Shown here one piece after another: positions 1 to 9,614 of a stretch of DNA of 64,000 nucleotides; the stretch's first letter is position 1; the number at the start of each line of letters is the position of its first letter. The position numbers were made by a program, and so were the translations under genes. The stretch is from Pseudalkalibacillus berkeleyi (GTDB lineage: Bacteria > Bacillota > Bacilli > Bacillales > Fictibacillaceae). The notes beneath the pieces were generated by a model, which worked only from the letters and a program-made list of their open reading frames with translations, did not search any database and had not been told where the DNA came from. The stretch is taken from assembly GCF_021608225.1 (NCBI RefSeq), contig NZ_JAKIJS010000001.1, positions 558,001-622,000 on the forward strand. Direction: 5' to 3'.

Positions 1-2
1 GC

Positions 3-353
3 AAGAATTATATCATTGAGCACATTGAAGATAACATAGCGATTGGCTACATGGGATTGTTTAACATTAATCACTATCAAAAAAATGCAGAGTGTTATAT
101 TGCACTCTGTGAGAATCAGTATAGGGGTATGGGTCTTGGTTCAGAGTCGATGAAATTGTTGATGGACTATGTCTTTTCTGAATTGAACCTACACCGACTT
201 TCTCTAAGAGTTTTCGCAGATAATAATCACGCAATTCGCATGTATAAAAACCTGGGATTCAGTCAAGAAGGTAGACTGAGAGAGATGAGATACCGTAAGG
301 GGAATTGGCAGGATTCCTTAATTATGAGTATTTTACAAAGAGAATATGAGTAA
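3..353 (+). CDS. GNAT family N-acetyltransferase, 5' end missing
   Basis: The reading frame is open from the first bases of the window, so the true start lies upstream and about 117 residues are visible. The visible part carries the acetyl-CoA binding signature of the GNAT fold: the RGMGLGSE loop, then a helix, then LHRLSLRVFADN and the NAIRMYKNLGF-like strand-helix (here HAIRMYKNLGF). This pattern is typical of the RimJ/RimL/SpeG group that acetylates protein N-termini or polyamines. The substrate cannot be told from the sequence. A hairpin with a T-rich tail follows at once, so this is the end of its transcript. Confidence 0.85.
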   Translation, partial: KNYIIEHIEDNIAIGYMGLFNINHYQKNAECYIALCENQYRGMGLGSESMKLLMDYVFSELNLHRLSLRVFADNNHAIRMYKNLGFSQEGRLREMRYRKGNWQDSLIMSILQREYE

Positions 354-360
354 GAATAGA

Positions 361-397
361 AGGCCGCTGAAATGAACTCAGTGGTCTTTTATTTTTT
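361..397 (+). terminator. Intrinsic terminator of the GNAT gene
   Basis: A 10-bp stem with two G-U pairs (AGGCCGCTGA with TCAGTGGTCT) and a 7-base loop is followed by TTTTATTTTTT. It lies 7 bases after the GNAT stop codon. Confidence 0.75.
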
Positions 398-437
398 GTG
401 AATACTAAACCGTAATGTCAATATATTGAAAAATGCA

Positions 438-454
438 AATAATTTCAAATTATT
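438..454. promoter_or_regulatory. Perfect AT-rich palindrome upstream of comK
   Basis: AATAATTT-C-AAATTATT is a perfect inverted repeat about 105 bases before the comK start. The comK promoter of Bacillus subtilis is controlled by several DNA-binding proteins (ComK itself, Rok, CodY, AbrB, DegU). Which of these, if any, reads this palindrome is not shown by the sequence. Confidence 0.35.
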
Positions 455-559
455 AAACATTTTATTACCAGTATATGGTACTATTGTCTTATCTAAGAGA
501 AAGGAGGGGTGATGTAGGCACCTAAGACCTTCAAACAATATCATTTTGGGGGAGATTTT

Positions 560-1138
560 ATGGCTAGATTGAAAAAGGCGGAGTATTTGATTAATGGAGA
601 GACGATGGTCATTTTACCACATTACAATGAACATGGGCATTTGTTTTCTTTAGTCATGGAATGGGGTAGGGAATTGCTTGTTTCTGAAAAACCGATGGAG
701 ATTATCAAAAATAATTGTTTGTTTCATGGATCGAGTTATCAAGGTCGAGTGGAGGGTGCAGCTCATCTTACGAAATATAATCGTATGGTACCCATTATGA
801 TTTGCAATCGTTCCAGTATCTATTTCTTTCCTACTCACTCTCCGAAAACAGAATCGTGTATTTGGATTGCACATGGACATGTGAAAGAAATCGTACCATC
901 GGATGCTGACAGCTGTCAGGTCATTTTAAGTAACCATAGAGCAATACCTATTAAGGTTAGTCGCGCTGCGATGGAGATTAAAGTAAACCGCACTGCACAA
1001 TTCAGGCATCTCATGAGTGTTCAGGACATGCAATCAGACCGATCAAACCGCACAGAACAATTTTCGCAGCTTGAACAATCAGTCATTATGGAGTCAACAG
1101 GTGCTTATTCGTTTTCACAAAACACCTCTCACTTTTAG
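560..1138 (+). CDS. comK: Competence transcription factor ComK
   Basis: The 192-residue product has the same length as B. subtilis ComK. It carries family features, including the central SIYFFPTHSP segment followed by the CIWIAHGHV stretch. ComK binds AT-rich boxes in DNA and activates the late competence genes for DNA uptake and recombination as well as its own promoter. The ATG is preceded by GGGGGAGA at a good distance. The C-terminal 40 residues are rich in Ser, Gln and Asn and look poorly conserved. The gene stands alone between two terminators, as comK usually does. Presence of comK does not prove that the strain is transformable. Confidence 0.88.
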   Translation: MARLKKAEYLINGETMVILPHYNEHGHLFSLVMEWGRELLVSEKPMEIIKNNCLFHGSSYQGRVEGAAHLTKYNRMVPIMICNRSSIYFFPTHSPKTESCIWIAHGHVKEIVPSDADSCQVILSNHRAIPIKVSRAAMEIKVNRTAQFRHLMSVQDMQSDRSNRTEQFSQLEQSVIMESTGAYSFSQNTSHF

Positions 1139-1196
1139 ATTGAATGCATATGGATAGAGTTACATAACTAGAGGTGTAGGGAGAAAAACAACCAAG

Positions 1197-1228
1197 GACA
1201 GCTACAGAAGGGGTAGCTGTCTTTTTTT
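1197..1228 (+). terminator. Terminator after comK
   Basis: A 9-bp perfect stem (GACAGCTAC with GTAGCTGTC) with a 7-base loop is followed by seven T residues. Confidence 0.85.
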
Positions 1229-1330
1229 CTTTACGGTAACACAATTCTCATCCAACCTTTAAATGAGTTTAATATTTATTGATTATGCTTTTAACAAGCC
1301 AATTTTTTGAAGAGGAAGGTGTATATTGAA

Positions 1331-1591
1331 ATGCTGAAATATTCTTTACAGGAGTGGGAAATGCACGGTGTTGTTCTTTATGGTAAAGAGAAGCGTAATT
1401 GGTATTTCCAATGCCCGAACTGTCAACATAATCAATCAGTACATGACCTCTTGCAAGAGGGATATCCTCCAGATTTGGCCTATTCATTTTGTAAGAGTTG
1501 TCACTATGAGGCGAAGAGAGGGACCTTCGGAAAAGGAAAAGTCGTTGAAGTGAACCGAGATAACAATATGGAAATATTTGATTTTGCATAA
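1331..1591 (+). CDS. VVA0879-like small zinc-ribbon protein
   Basis: This 86-residue protein has two CxxC pairs (CPNC and CKSC) about 30 residues apart, which should bind one zinc ion. The opening pattern L-x-E-W-x-x-x-G with an FG/YG and W-x-F-x-CPxC order resembles the VVA0879 family, small proteins of unknown function often found in phages and accessory regions. I chose the ATG at 1331 because GAGGAAGG lies 11 bases upstream. A TTG at 1307 would add eight residues but has no ribosome site. No partner gene is adjacent. The function is unknown. Confidence 0.65.
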   Translation: MLKYSLQEWEMHGVVLYGKEKRNWYFQCPNCQHNQSVHDLLQEGYPPDLAYSFCKSCHYEAKRGTFGKGKVVEVNRDNNMEIFDFA

Positions 1592-1607
1592 TAAATGTCA
1601 CTTCAGC

Positions 1608-1641
1608 AAAAAAAGAGCTGACCCAACAAGTAGGCCAACTC
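1608..1641 (-). terminator. Terminator of the M4 protease gene
   Basis: Read on the minus strand, GAGTTGGCC pairs imperfectly with GGTCAGCTC and is followed by a run of seven T residues, 18 bases after the protease stop codon. Confidence 0.6.
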
Positions 1642-1658
1642 ACCTTCAATCAATTCAA

Positions 1659-3314
<1,656 letters not shown>

Positions 3315-3514
3315 TTAACTAGAGTCGTCAAAACTCAAGTAGACATAGCTTAACTCATTTTTAGAATAGTTTGAATACTAAAACAATTAAACGCCACTCG
3401 ATACCTAGTTATTCGATAAAAAAGAGTCGTTAAATAGGAAATAAGGCGGGATTAAGAGGGAGGTTAATACGAAGGATGTAGAATAATCTCAGTACAGATC
3501 GAATTCAATGTCAT

Positions 3515-3553
3515 AAAAAATAGGAGTGACCTCGATTCGCTCAAGGTCACTCC
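3515..3553 (-). terminator. Terminator of the M29 aminopeptidase gene
   Basis: GGAGTGACCT and GGTCACTCC form a stem of about 9 bp. On the minus strand it is followed by TATTTTTTATG. It lies about 20 bases after the aminopeptidase stop codon. Confidence 0.8.
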
Positions 3554-3574
3554 ATATTCAATATGGTAATTAAA

Positions 3575-4810
3575 TTAGATAGCCCAGTTTCCGTCTTTAA
3601 AGAGTTGTACTTTTTCCCCTTCTTGCGTTTCTGCAACGATGTCTAGATCGGCAGAACCGATCATGAAGTCCGTGTGTCCTCGACTTTGGTTTACGCCAAT
3701 TTCCTCAAGCTCTTCTTTCTGAAGGTGGCCAACCTCTTTTACAGACATTGTAATAGATGTTCCGATTGCCAAGTGACAGGCTGCATTTTCATCATATAAT
3801 GTATTGTTGAAGATAATTCCTGAGTTTGAAATAGGTGAGTCATAAGGTACGAGTGCCACTTCACCTAAATACTTCATTCCATCATCAATATTCAACAATT
3901 GCTCAAGTGTTTCGTATCCTTTTTCAGCTGAAAAATCGACAACTTTTCCATCTTTAAACGTTAAACTGAAGTTATCAATTAAATTACCCATTGCTGAGAG
4001 TGGCTTTTTACTAGCAACCGTACCATTGACACCATTTTTGAGTGGTGTTGTAAATACCTCTTCTGTTGGAAGATTCGGTATGTAGGATGTGTCGATTGTT
4101 GAATTATGTCCGCCACCGATCCATAGGTGATCTGGGTGAAGATCGATACTTAAATCTGTACCTTCAGATTTATAGTGGAGCGTTTTAAATTGCTTTTCGT
4201 TTAAGTAATTCACTTTTTCAGTCAATGTATTCGTATGTTCTTCCCAAGCTGCAACGGGATCTTCTTGGTCAATTCGCACGGTTTTGAAGATTGCTTCCCA
4301 TAGAGCGTCAATGGCTTCTTGTTCACTCAATTCAGGGAACACGCTCTTAGCCCAGCCAGAAGTAGGAACCCCAGCAATCGCCCAGTGCATATCACCGTTT
4401 AATTGTGCTTTAGAAAATGCTTGAAGCTTTTCTCCTTTATCCTTTTGGACCCACATTAAACGCTCAGGAGCAACACCGCTAAACGCATTAGGGTCATCTC
4501 CCGTGATATTCAGCATCGCATCGTTATGTTCTGCTAAACTATTTAACTTGTCAACGTCCCAAGGTTGAAGATTATCTTTCAACGTTTCCTCAGATGCACC
4601 TTCTAAATGTAAACGTGAGGTTGCACTATCATTCCAGTTGACAAACACGTGCTTACATCCGTTATCGTACGCATGCTTAGTCACCTTACGTGTGAAGTCT
4701 TTCGCTTCAATTGGAGAAAGGATCAGCAAACGTTGTCCTTCCTGGATATTCAATCCGATTTTTACAACTAGTTCAGCATATTGATCTAACTTTTGTTCAA
4801 ATGTTTTCAT
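3575..4810 (-). CDS. M29 family aminopeptidase (AmpS / aminopeptidase T type)
   Basis: The 411-residue cytoplasmic protein matches the clan of aminopeptidases T and S in length and order. The N-terminus reads KTFEQKLDQYAELVVKIGLNIQ. The C-terminal half has the metal-binding elements, including SAEKGYE, the ACHLAIG histidine and NQSRGHTDFMIGS. Members use two divalent metal ions to remove N-terminal residues from short peptides. Two ATG codons stand side by side after AGGAGG; I took the second (4810), which leaves a seven-base gap. The upstream extension MIIFSLGGV is not supported. The gene is monocistronic with its own terminator. Confidence 0.9.
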   Translation of the reverse strand: MKTFEQKLDQYAELVVKIGLNIQEGQRLLILSPIEAKDFTRKVTKHAYDNGCKHVFVNWNDSATSRLHLEGASEETLKDNLQPWDVDKLNSLAEHNDAMLNITGDDPNAFSGVAPERLMWVQKDKGEKLQAFSKAQLNGDMHWAIAGVPTSGWAKSVFPELSEQEAIDALWEAIFKTVRIDQEDPVAAWEEHTNTLTEKVNYLNEKQFKTLHYKSEGTDLSIDLHPDHLWIGGGHNSTIDTSYIPNLPTEEVFTTPLKNGVNGTVASKKPLSAMGNLIDNFSLTFKDGKVVDFSAEKGYETLEQLLNIDDGMKYLGEVALVPYDSPISNSGIIFNNTLYDENAACHLAIGTSITMSVKEVGHLQKEELEEIGVNQSRGHTDFMIGSADLDIVAETQEGEKVQLFKDGNWAI

Positions 4811-4962
4811 CATAACCCCTCCTAAGGAAAATATTATCATAGATTAGAGTAAGGTGTTAGAATTGCCTCCCTTAAATTTTAGGATTATCCAAAATATAAC
4901 AACATTTAATGATATAATGTGTTTCGGAATATAAAAAATAAAGTGGGTCAAGGTGTGGTGGA

Positions 4963-5556
4963 ATGCGTGTTCTCTTAAAAATGACGATGATGATTTTGAT
5001 TCTATTTATAGTTGGTTGTTCTCAGCAAACCAAGACAAAGTCTATGAAGGAGTATATCGTAGTTGAAGAGGTCGAAAGTATGTCTATGGATGTGTTGGAT
5101 CGCTCTAGTGGGAAGTCAGATGATGACGAAACAATCGATGTATTCTATCAGTTAATAAAGAATGTACAACTGAAAAACGCCACTAAGGAAGAATCGTTAG
5201 AAATGCATAAAGCGTCATATGATGCGGATCAACAATCGATCCAAGGTTGGATTAATCCAGGAAAGGATACGAACGTTTCAACATTTAGTATATTTAAAGA
5301 TGGCAGGCTTAGCTTTATTAAATTTGAAGATGGTATCGGAAAACATCAATTAAAGATCAGTGAACCTTCACCCGAATTATACAATAAGCTCCTATCTTAT
5401 TACGATCAATACATAGAAGACGACAGTAAGGACATTCAAGTGTTGGATATACTCGAGAATGGTGATGGAGAAGATAGAGAGATTACTATAGAAGGTAATT
5501 TTATTAGGTCGTCTGAGGATTTGGTTCCAGTAGACGAAAGGGAAGATGAAAAATGA
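4963..5556 (+). CDS. Hypothetical lipoprotein
   Basis: The 197-residue protein starts with a type II signal peptide: basic MRVLLK, a hydrophobic stretch and the lipobox IVGC with the lipidated cysteine at residue 19. The rest is acidic and hydrophilic with no domain that I recognise. It should be anchored to the outer face of the membrane. Its last four bases overlap the start of the next gene, so the two are translationally coupled and probably work together. A TATAAT-like element lies about 50 bases upstream. Confidence 0.7.
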   Translation: MRVLLKMTMMILILFIVGCSQQTKTKSMKEYIVVEEVESMSMDVLDRSSGKSDDDETIDVFYQLIKNVQLKNATKEESLEMHKASYDADQQSIQGWINPGKDTNVSTFSIFKDGRLSFIKFEDGIGKHQLKISEPSPELYNKLLSYYDQYIEDDSKDIQVLDILENGDGEDREITIEGNFIRSSEDLVPVDEREDEK

Positions 5557-5972
5557 TATACAAATCAGGGCTACCGCTATTTTTTGTGATGTTCATATAC
5601 CCTTTATTAATGGTTGGGACCAAGGTGTTTAATCTATCCTTCTGGACCTCTGCAGGAATCATCATATTATTCTTTACGATTTTAAAAATCCAATGTCATA
5701 TTTTCAATGATTCGCTCATGTACGAAGTACTTCTTTGGAAGGTTCCGATTTATCGAAAACGTGTAAGTCCAGCTCAAATCATCGAAATCGTTTTTAAAAG
5801 AACGGGATGGGCGAGAAGAAGTGCGGTCGTCCGTGTTAGTAAGGGACTTAATATTCGTTTAGTAGAATTTGAACCGGCACACATTTGTACAGATTTAGAA
5901 TCATTTGCTATTCAGCACAAGATTAGAATGGAGAAAACGAAAGACTATCAGCTTCTAGAAAAGTATTATTAA
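5553..5972 (+). CDS. Hypothetical membrane protein with PH-like cytoplasmic part
   Basis: The 139-residue protein has two transmembrane helices (about residues 7-25 and 29-46) followed by a basic soluble region of about 90 residues. The layout and the motif order (a W-K-V-P segment, then ISP-like turns and strands) resemble the small bacterial PH-domain membrane proteins, but this is only a fold-level impression. It overlaps the upstream lipoprotein gene by four bases (ATGA), which suggests one functional unit at the membrane. The function is unknown. Confidence 0.6.
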   Translation: MIYKSGLPLFFVMFIYPLLMVGTKVFNLSFWTSAGIIILFFTILKIQCHIFNDSLMYEVLLWKVPIYRKRVSPAQIIEIVFKRTGWARRSAVVRVSKGLNIRLVEFEPAHICTDLESFAIQHKIRMEKTKDYQLLEKYY

Positions 5973-6030
5973 AGGGGCTGTCTGATCAGTCCCTAAAATT
6001 AAACAATACCAAGCAAAAAACGGTAGCCAC

Positions 6031-6131
6031 ATCAAACATTGTTGATGATTTCGAAGAAATCAATTTCTTTATTTAACAACGGGGCTGTCATAAGGTCAGT
6101 TTTCACTGACTTTCTGGAGAGCCCCGTTTTT
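6031..6131 (+). repeat. Collapsed copy of the intergenic inverted-repeat element with terminator
   Basis: The sequence shares its flanks with the larger element at 35035-35245: an ACATTGTTG lead, then GATTTC-gaa-GAAATC, the CAATTTCTTTATTTAACA stretch and a terminator with TCAGTTTTCACTGA at its tip. Here the roughly 105-bp GC-rich centre is absent and the two arms meet. The hairpin CGGGGCT...AGCCCCG at 6080-6126 followed by TTTTT ends the lipoprotein operon. Confidence 0.7.
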
Positions 6132-6191
6132 GAAACGATTACTTATTTGATTCGTATGTATTTATAGAAACTGAAAAAACGGGGTGGAAGG

Positions 6192-6917
6192 ATGGCAGGT
6201 TATACAATATACAATGAAGAGCAGTTCTTTAAAACATTCCAAACTAGGCGTAACCGAAATGAGAGTCCTAACAATGCAATAGAAGGGCCTGCGCTCTGGA
6301 TGTTAATAGATGAAGTGAAAAATAAACATATCTTAGATCTGGGATGCGGAGATGGTCAATTTGGACTTGACCTCTTAAGCAAAGGAGCAGCAAGCTATCA
6401 CGGTTTAGATGGTTCAGAAAGAATGATTAATGAAGCAACAAGCCATTTAAAAGGTAAGCAAGCCAGTTTAGATGTCTGTGATTTAACAGACTTGAAGTTA
6501 CAAGAACATCAATATGATATTGTCGTATCAAGACTTGTTTTTCATTACTTACCCGATCTAGGGCATCTCTTTAATACCGTGTCCCAATCGTTAAAGAGTG
6601 GGGGACAGTTCGTGTTCAGTGTGCAGCATCCCGTCGTTACAGCTTCAATGAAAAGTGCAAAGGGGAGCCAACGAACGGACTGGATCGTGGATGATTATTT
6701 CCAACAAGGTAAAAGAGTGGAACCTTGGATGAATCAACAAGTGACAAAATATCACCGGACAACAGAGCAATATGTTCAGGAACTGTTGCAAATTGGATTT
6801 AAATTAGAAGGTCTTAAAGAAGGAGAGCCTCATTCAAATCAGTTCAGCACAATGGAGGAATATGAAAGAAGAAAGAGGATCCCTCTAGTATTGATCTTGT
6901 CTGCTAGAAAACATTAG
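6192..6917 (+). CDS. Class I SAM-dependent methyltransferase
   Basis: The 241-residue protein carries methyltransferase motif I as ILDLGCGDG at residues 47-55. A following acidic loop (DGSERM), motif IV-like VVSRLVFHYL and the post-motif LKSGGQFVFSV strand are also present. This is the UbiE/Methyltransf_11 type of small-molecule methyltransferase. The substrate cannot be deduced. The ATG follows GGGGTGGAAGG closely. The gene lies downstream of a repeat-borne terminator and is probably transcribed alone or with the very small frame that follows. Confidence 0.85.
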   Translation: MAGYTIYNEEQFFKTFQTRRNRNESPNNAIEGPALWMLIDEVKNKHILDLGCGDGQFGLDLLSKGAASYHGLDGSERMINEATSHLKGKQASLDVCDLTDLKLQEHQYDIVVSRLVFHYLPDLGHLFNTVSQSLKSGGQFVFSVQHPVVTASMKSAKGSQRTDWIVDDYFQQGKRVEPWMNQQVTKYHRTTEQYVQELLQIGFKLEGLKEGEPHSNQFSTMEEYERRKRIPLVLILSARKH

Positions 6918-6932
6918 AGGGAGGTAGTATGT

Positions 6933-7049
6933 GTGGTGTATGAGCTCATCTTTTTACTAATTGGAGAAGCCTTTAATGATCACCTTACGAGAACACTTTA
7001 TCCGGGAGATCGAATTTGCAATCAAGTAACGAGTGCCAGTCATCTTTGA
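6933..7049 (+). CDS. Possible 38-residue membrane peptide
   Basis: A frame that starts at GTG, seven bases after GAGGGAGG, encodes a 38-residue peptide. It has a hydrophobic N-terminus (VYELIFLLIGEAF) and a polar tail. It begins 16 bases after the methyltransferase stop codon. I do not recognise it. It may be a real small protein or the remnant of a longer gene. The ribosome site is its main support. Confidence 0.3.
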   Translation: MVYELIFLLIGEAFNDHLTRTLYPGDRICNQVTSASHL

Positions 7050-7099
7050 ATCGGGGCGCAACAGCTTCTAAAAAGTTTTTCTGACACTGTAGGTCTTTC

Positions 7100-7603
7100 T
7101 TACTTATATTCTTCCGATTTTCCACGTGGTATGCTGAGTGTGTTCCATGCATCGTTTTTGACCATCTTACCTATATAAATCATCTGCCCTATATGTGAAG
7201 CGTAATGCATAAGTTGTCGTTGAAGTGCGCTAATGACTGCCATAGGTTTGTTTCTTATGAAAACAGTTTTTCCTAAATCCTTCTCACTTAAGTGAGATAA
7301 GGCTTGGAAAAGACACTTCCACCCATCTTCCCAGCAGTCCAAAATTTGATTACGAGTTGACAAATCATCAATAAATTCCTGATCTCTAAACCGATCGGGC
7401 TTTTCCCCATCTGTACTGAGGAAGTTTGTCCATCTTGACCTCATATTGCCGCTCATGTGTTTGATTAATATTGTGATACTATTGGATTCGGTATTAGGAA
7501 CCCAATGTAGCTCCTCAGTACTGAGTTGATTGAATACTTGCTCAGCTTGGTTCTTCAACGTTTGGAAATTTCTTAGAATTTCTTCTAGGTATATTGATGA
7601 CAT
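7100..7603 (-). CDS. DinB-superfamily protein (DUF1572-like)
   Basis: The 167-residue protein is a four-helix bundle of the DinB/YfiT group. It has a conserved histidine in IKHMSGN near residue 49 and a second pair in HYASHIGQMIYIGK near residues 134-138. Together these form the usual metal site. Many members are thiol-dependent transferases, and the DUF1572 branch has no assigned reaction. The ATG follows a weak GGAGG-like sequence on the minus strand. It stands alone, convergent with the small frame at 6933. Confidence 0.75.
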   Translation of the reverse strand: MSSIYLEEILRNFQTLKNQAEQVFNQLSTEELHWVPNTESNSITILIKHMSGNMRSRWTNFLSTDGEKPDRFRDQEFIDDLSTRNQILDCWEDGWKCLFQALSHLSEKDLGKTVFIRNKPMAVISALQRQLMHYASHIGQMIYIGKMVKNDAWNTLSIPRGKSEEYK

Positions 7604-7768
7604 CGTTTAGCCTCCATCGTAGAATGGTTAGTATACATATATACATTTCCGAATGATAGAAGTAATTCCTTTAATATTATAATTTAATTGAAACGAAAAA
7701 TTTAATGAAGGTAATCTGTATTGAATAACGAAGTAGTTAGACGCAATAGTAAGAAAGAAGGGGTAAGG

Positions 7769-8635
7769 ATGTCAAAAAATATAAAAGAGAAAAATAATGT
7801 GAATAAGCTAGCAGAGTTATTACTTGGAAACAAAGAAAAAATTGCAAGTGAAATTGTCGAACTTAGAATGAAGGATATAACGACCGATAATGACTTCTTC
7901 ACTGAAGAGTCATTAAAAGAACGAGCACTGGATATGATCACCTTGATTGGTGATAATCTCAATTGTGATGTTCATTCAGATATTGAAGAAGTCGTCAAAT
8001 GGGGTTCTGACAAAGGGAAACAAGCAGTTGTAGTAGAAGCACCACTTTCGGAAGCATTGAGGAATACGCCTTATTACCGGAAAGTGTTATGGACTTACAT
8101 TGCTGAACTTTCAAAAGACGAAGATTTCTCCAAGGATGAAATCATTCAAATCGCTAATCGACTTGACCCGATATTGGATCAGGCTGTTTATGGATACAGT
8201 AAAAGTTATGTAGAGTACAATATTGAAATTGCTATGAGATACCAAGATGCACTATTGGAATTATCCGTACCTGTTGTTCCGCTATTTGAGGGAATTGCAG
8301 TTCTTCCAATCATCGGAGACATCGATACGAATCGAGCTCAGCATATTACAGACAAAACGATAGAGCGTTGTGAGGAATTGAAGTTAGAACGCATCATCAT
8401 TGACCTTTCAGGAGTAAACATCGTTGATACGATGGTTGCCCAACATTTATTTCAACTTGTAAAAACATTGCGTCTCCTCGGTGTGAAATCGGCCATTACT
8501 GGCATTCGCTCAGCAGTTGCCATTACTGCTGTTAATTTAGGTATTGAACTAAATGATTTAAATATATTTACGACATTACAACAAGCTTTAGAGGCTTTAG
8601 GTTATAAAAGAGTGAACGAAGAAACCATTCACTAA
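7769..8635 (+). CDS. RsbR-type stressosome protein with STAS domain
   Basis: The 288-residue protein has a variable N-terminal sensor-like helical domain (to about residue 165) and a C-terminal STAS domain. The STAS part holds the two threonines equivalent to the RsbT-phosphorylated sites of RsbRA: T221 in VDTMVA and T253 in AVAITAV. RsbR proteins co-assemble with RsbS into stressosomes that sequester the kinase RsbT and control sigma-B. I chose the ATG at 7769 after AAGGGGTAAGG over a TTG at 7721 that would add 16 residues. A paralogue of identical length is at 35252-36118. No rsbS or rsbT is nearby. Confidence 0.85.
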   Translation: MSKNIKEKNNVNKLAELLLGNKEKIASEIVELRMKDITTDNDFFTEESLKERALDMITLIGDNLNCDVHSDIEEVVKWGSDKGKQAVVVEAPLSEALRNTPYYRKVLWTYIAELSKDEDFSKDEIIQIANRLDPILDQAVYGYSKSYVEYNIEIAMRYQDALLELSVPVVPLFEGIAVLPIIGDIDTNRAQHITDKTIERCEELKLERIIIDLSGVNIVDTMVAQHLFQLVKTLRLLGVKSAITGIRSAVAITAVNLGIELNDLNIFTTLQQALEALGYKRVNEETIH

Positions 8636-8650
8636 AGAAAGTGGGGTCAA

Positions 8651-9004
8651 ATGAGAAAGTACATCAATTGGGAAATTGTTGTATTGCTCTTGGCTTTACA
8701 ATGGTTAATCAATCCATTTGGTTTTGATTTGAATGACTTGTTTATGGAACGTGTCTTTCTAATTGTTTTCTTTGCTTTACGACTCGTTATTGTAGTTTTT
8801 AAAATTACGTTCTCGACGAGGGTTTTCTGGATGTTTACATTAACTTTTGGCTTTATTGGAACAGTTTTTACGTTAAACCTATTTTTCACCGGAAAGGAAC
8901 AGATTGCTTCAATTTTTGCAAGCCTAGTGATCCCACTACTTATTGATGATTATAAGAAATGGTTTGGCAAATCTTCTGAAGCCGAACAAACTACTAGCTA
9001 TTGA
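8651..9004 (+). CDS. Hypothetical membrane protein
   Basis: The 117-residue protein has three to four predicted membrane helices: about residues 8-24, 32-52, 56-76 and 84-98. A short charged cytoplasmic tail follows. It begins 15 bases after the RsbR paralogue with GTGGGG as ribosome site, so the two are probably co-transcribed. Its end overlaps the convergent gene at 8998 by seven bases. I do not recognise the family. Confidence 0.65.
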   Translation: MRKYINWEIVVLLLALQWLINPFGFDLNDLFMERVFLIVFFALRLVIVVFKITFSTRVFWMFTLTFGFIGTVFTLNLFFTGKEQIASIFASLVIPLLIDDYKKWFGKSSEAEQTTSY

Positions 9005-9258
9005 AGGTAGTCGCCTGTGTAATCTTGACCTAAGGTTACATGGCCGATGCCTTCTTCTGCTAGTTTCTTTTGTAATTGATCAATGATGTATAAAGTGACC
9101 ATCTCGCATAAATTTTCTTGCGATAACTCATTCAGTTGATCGAAGATATCCTCCTTAGTTTTGGCCTCTAGGACGCCATAAATTATCGGATAAATATCTT
9201 CCTCATCTGCTGAAAAATGGTCCTTGTACGTATCGTATAATTCATCCACTAATTTCAT
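8998..9258 (-). CDS. Small acidic protein resembling DUF6154
   Basis: The 86-residue acidic helical protein has the order KLVDELYDTYK, DEEDIYPIIYGVLE and YIIDQLQKKLAEEG. I associate this order with the Bacillaceae family DUF6154, whose function is unknown. GAGGTGAG precedes the ATG. It converges with the membrane protein gene and overlaps it by seven bases, with no room for a terminator between them. Confidence 0.6.
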   Translation of the reverse strand: MKLVDELYDTYKDHFSADEEDIYPIIYGVLEAKTKEDIFDQLNELSQENLCEMVTLYIIDQLQKKLAEEGIGHVTLGQDYTGDYLQ

Positions 9259-9393
9259 CTATCCACTCACCTCAAGTGTAATGTTCCCATGTCATTTAAT
9301 CCTCATACGTTTTGAAATATGATCTAATATTTTATAAAATATAGGTATAATATCAAGCAAAGCATTCATAATAAAAAATGTGCTGTTGAAGAT

Positions 9394-9468
9394 TGGGCTA
9401 TAGCCAAGCGGTAAGGCAACGGACTTTGACTCCGTCATGCGTTGGTTCGAATCCAGCTAGCCCAGCCA
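9394..9468 (+). tRNA. trnQ: tRNA-Gln (anticodon UUG)
   Basis: The 75-nt cloverleaf is complete: acceptor TGGGCTA pairs with TAGCCCA, the D arm contains AGCCAAGCGGTAAGGC, the anticodon loop is CTTTGAC with anticodon TTG, and the T arm contains GGTTCGAATCC. The 3' CCA is encoded. The acceptor and anticodon match Bacillus tRNA-Gln. It is a single tRNA with its own terminator. Confidence 0.97.
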
Positions 9469-9477
9469 TACATATTA

Positions 9478-9503
9478 AACACTCTACTCAGAGTGTTTTT
9501 TTT
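9478..9503 (+). terminator. Terminator of the tRNA gene
   Basis: AACACTCT and AGAGTGTT form a perfect 8-bp stem with a 4-base loop, followed by a T run. It starts ten bases after the tRNA end. Confidence 0.9.
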
Positions 9504-9614
9504 ATTGGAGGAAGGGAAATTTAAGCATATTGTTGGAACGATCGATAGAGTGCTGATAACATAATAAACACTAATAAAAGGATATAAACTATAAAAAAGG
9601 AAGAGGGATATTGA

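Noticed and set aside
7702-7962. Minus-strand frame rich in Ser and Phe opposite the RsbR gene
   Set aside because: It is the antisense of a conserved STAS protein gene and lacks a ribosome site.
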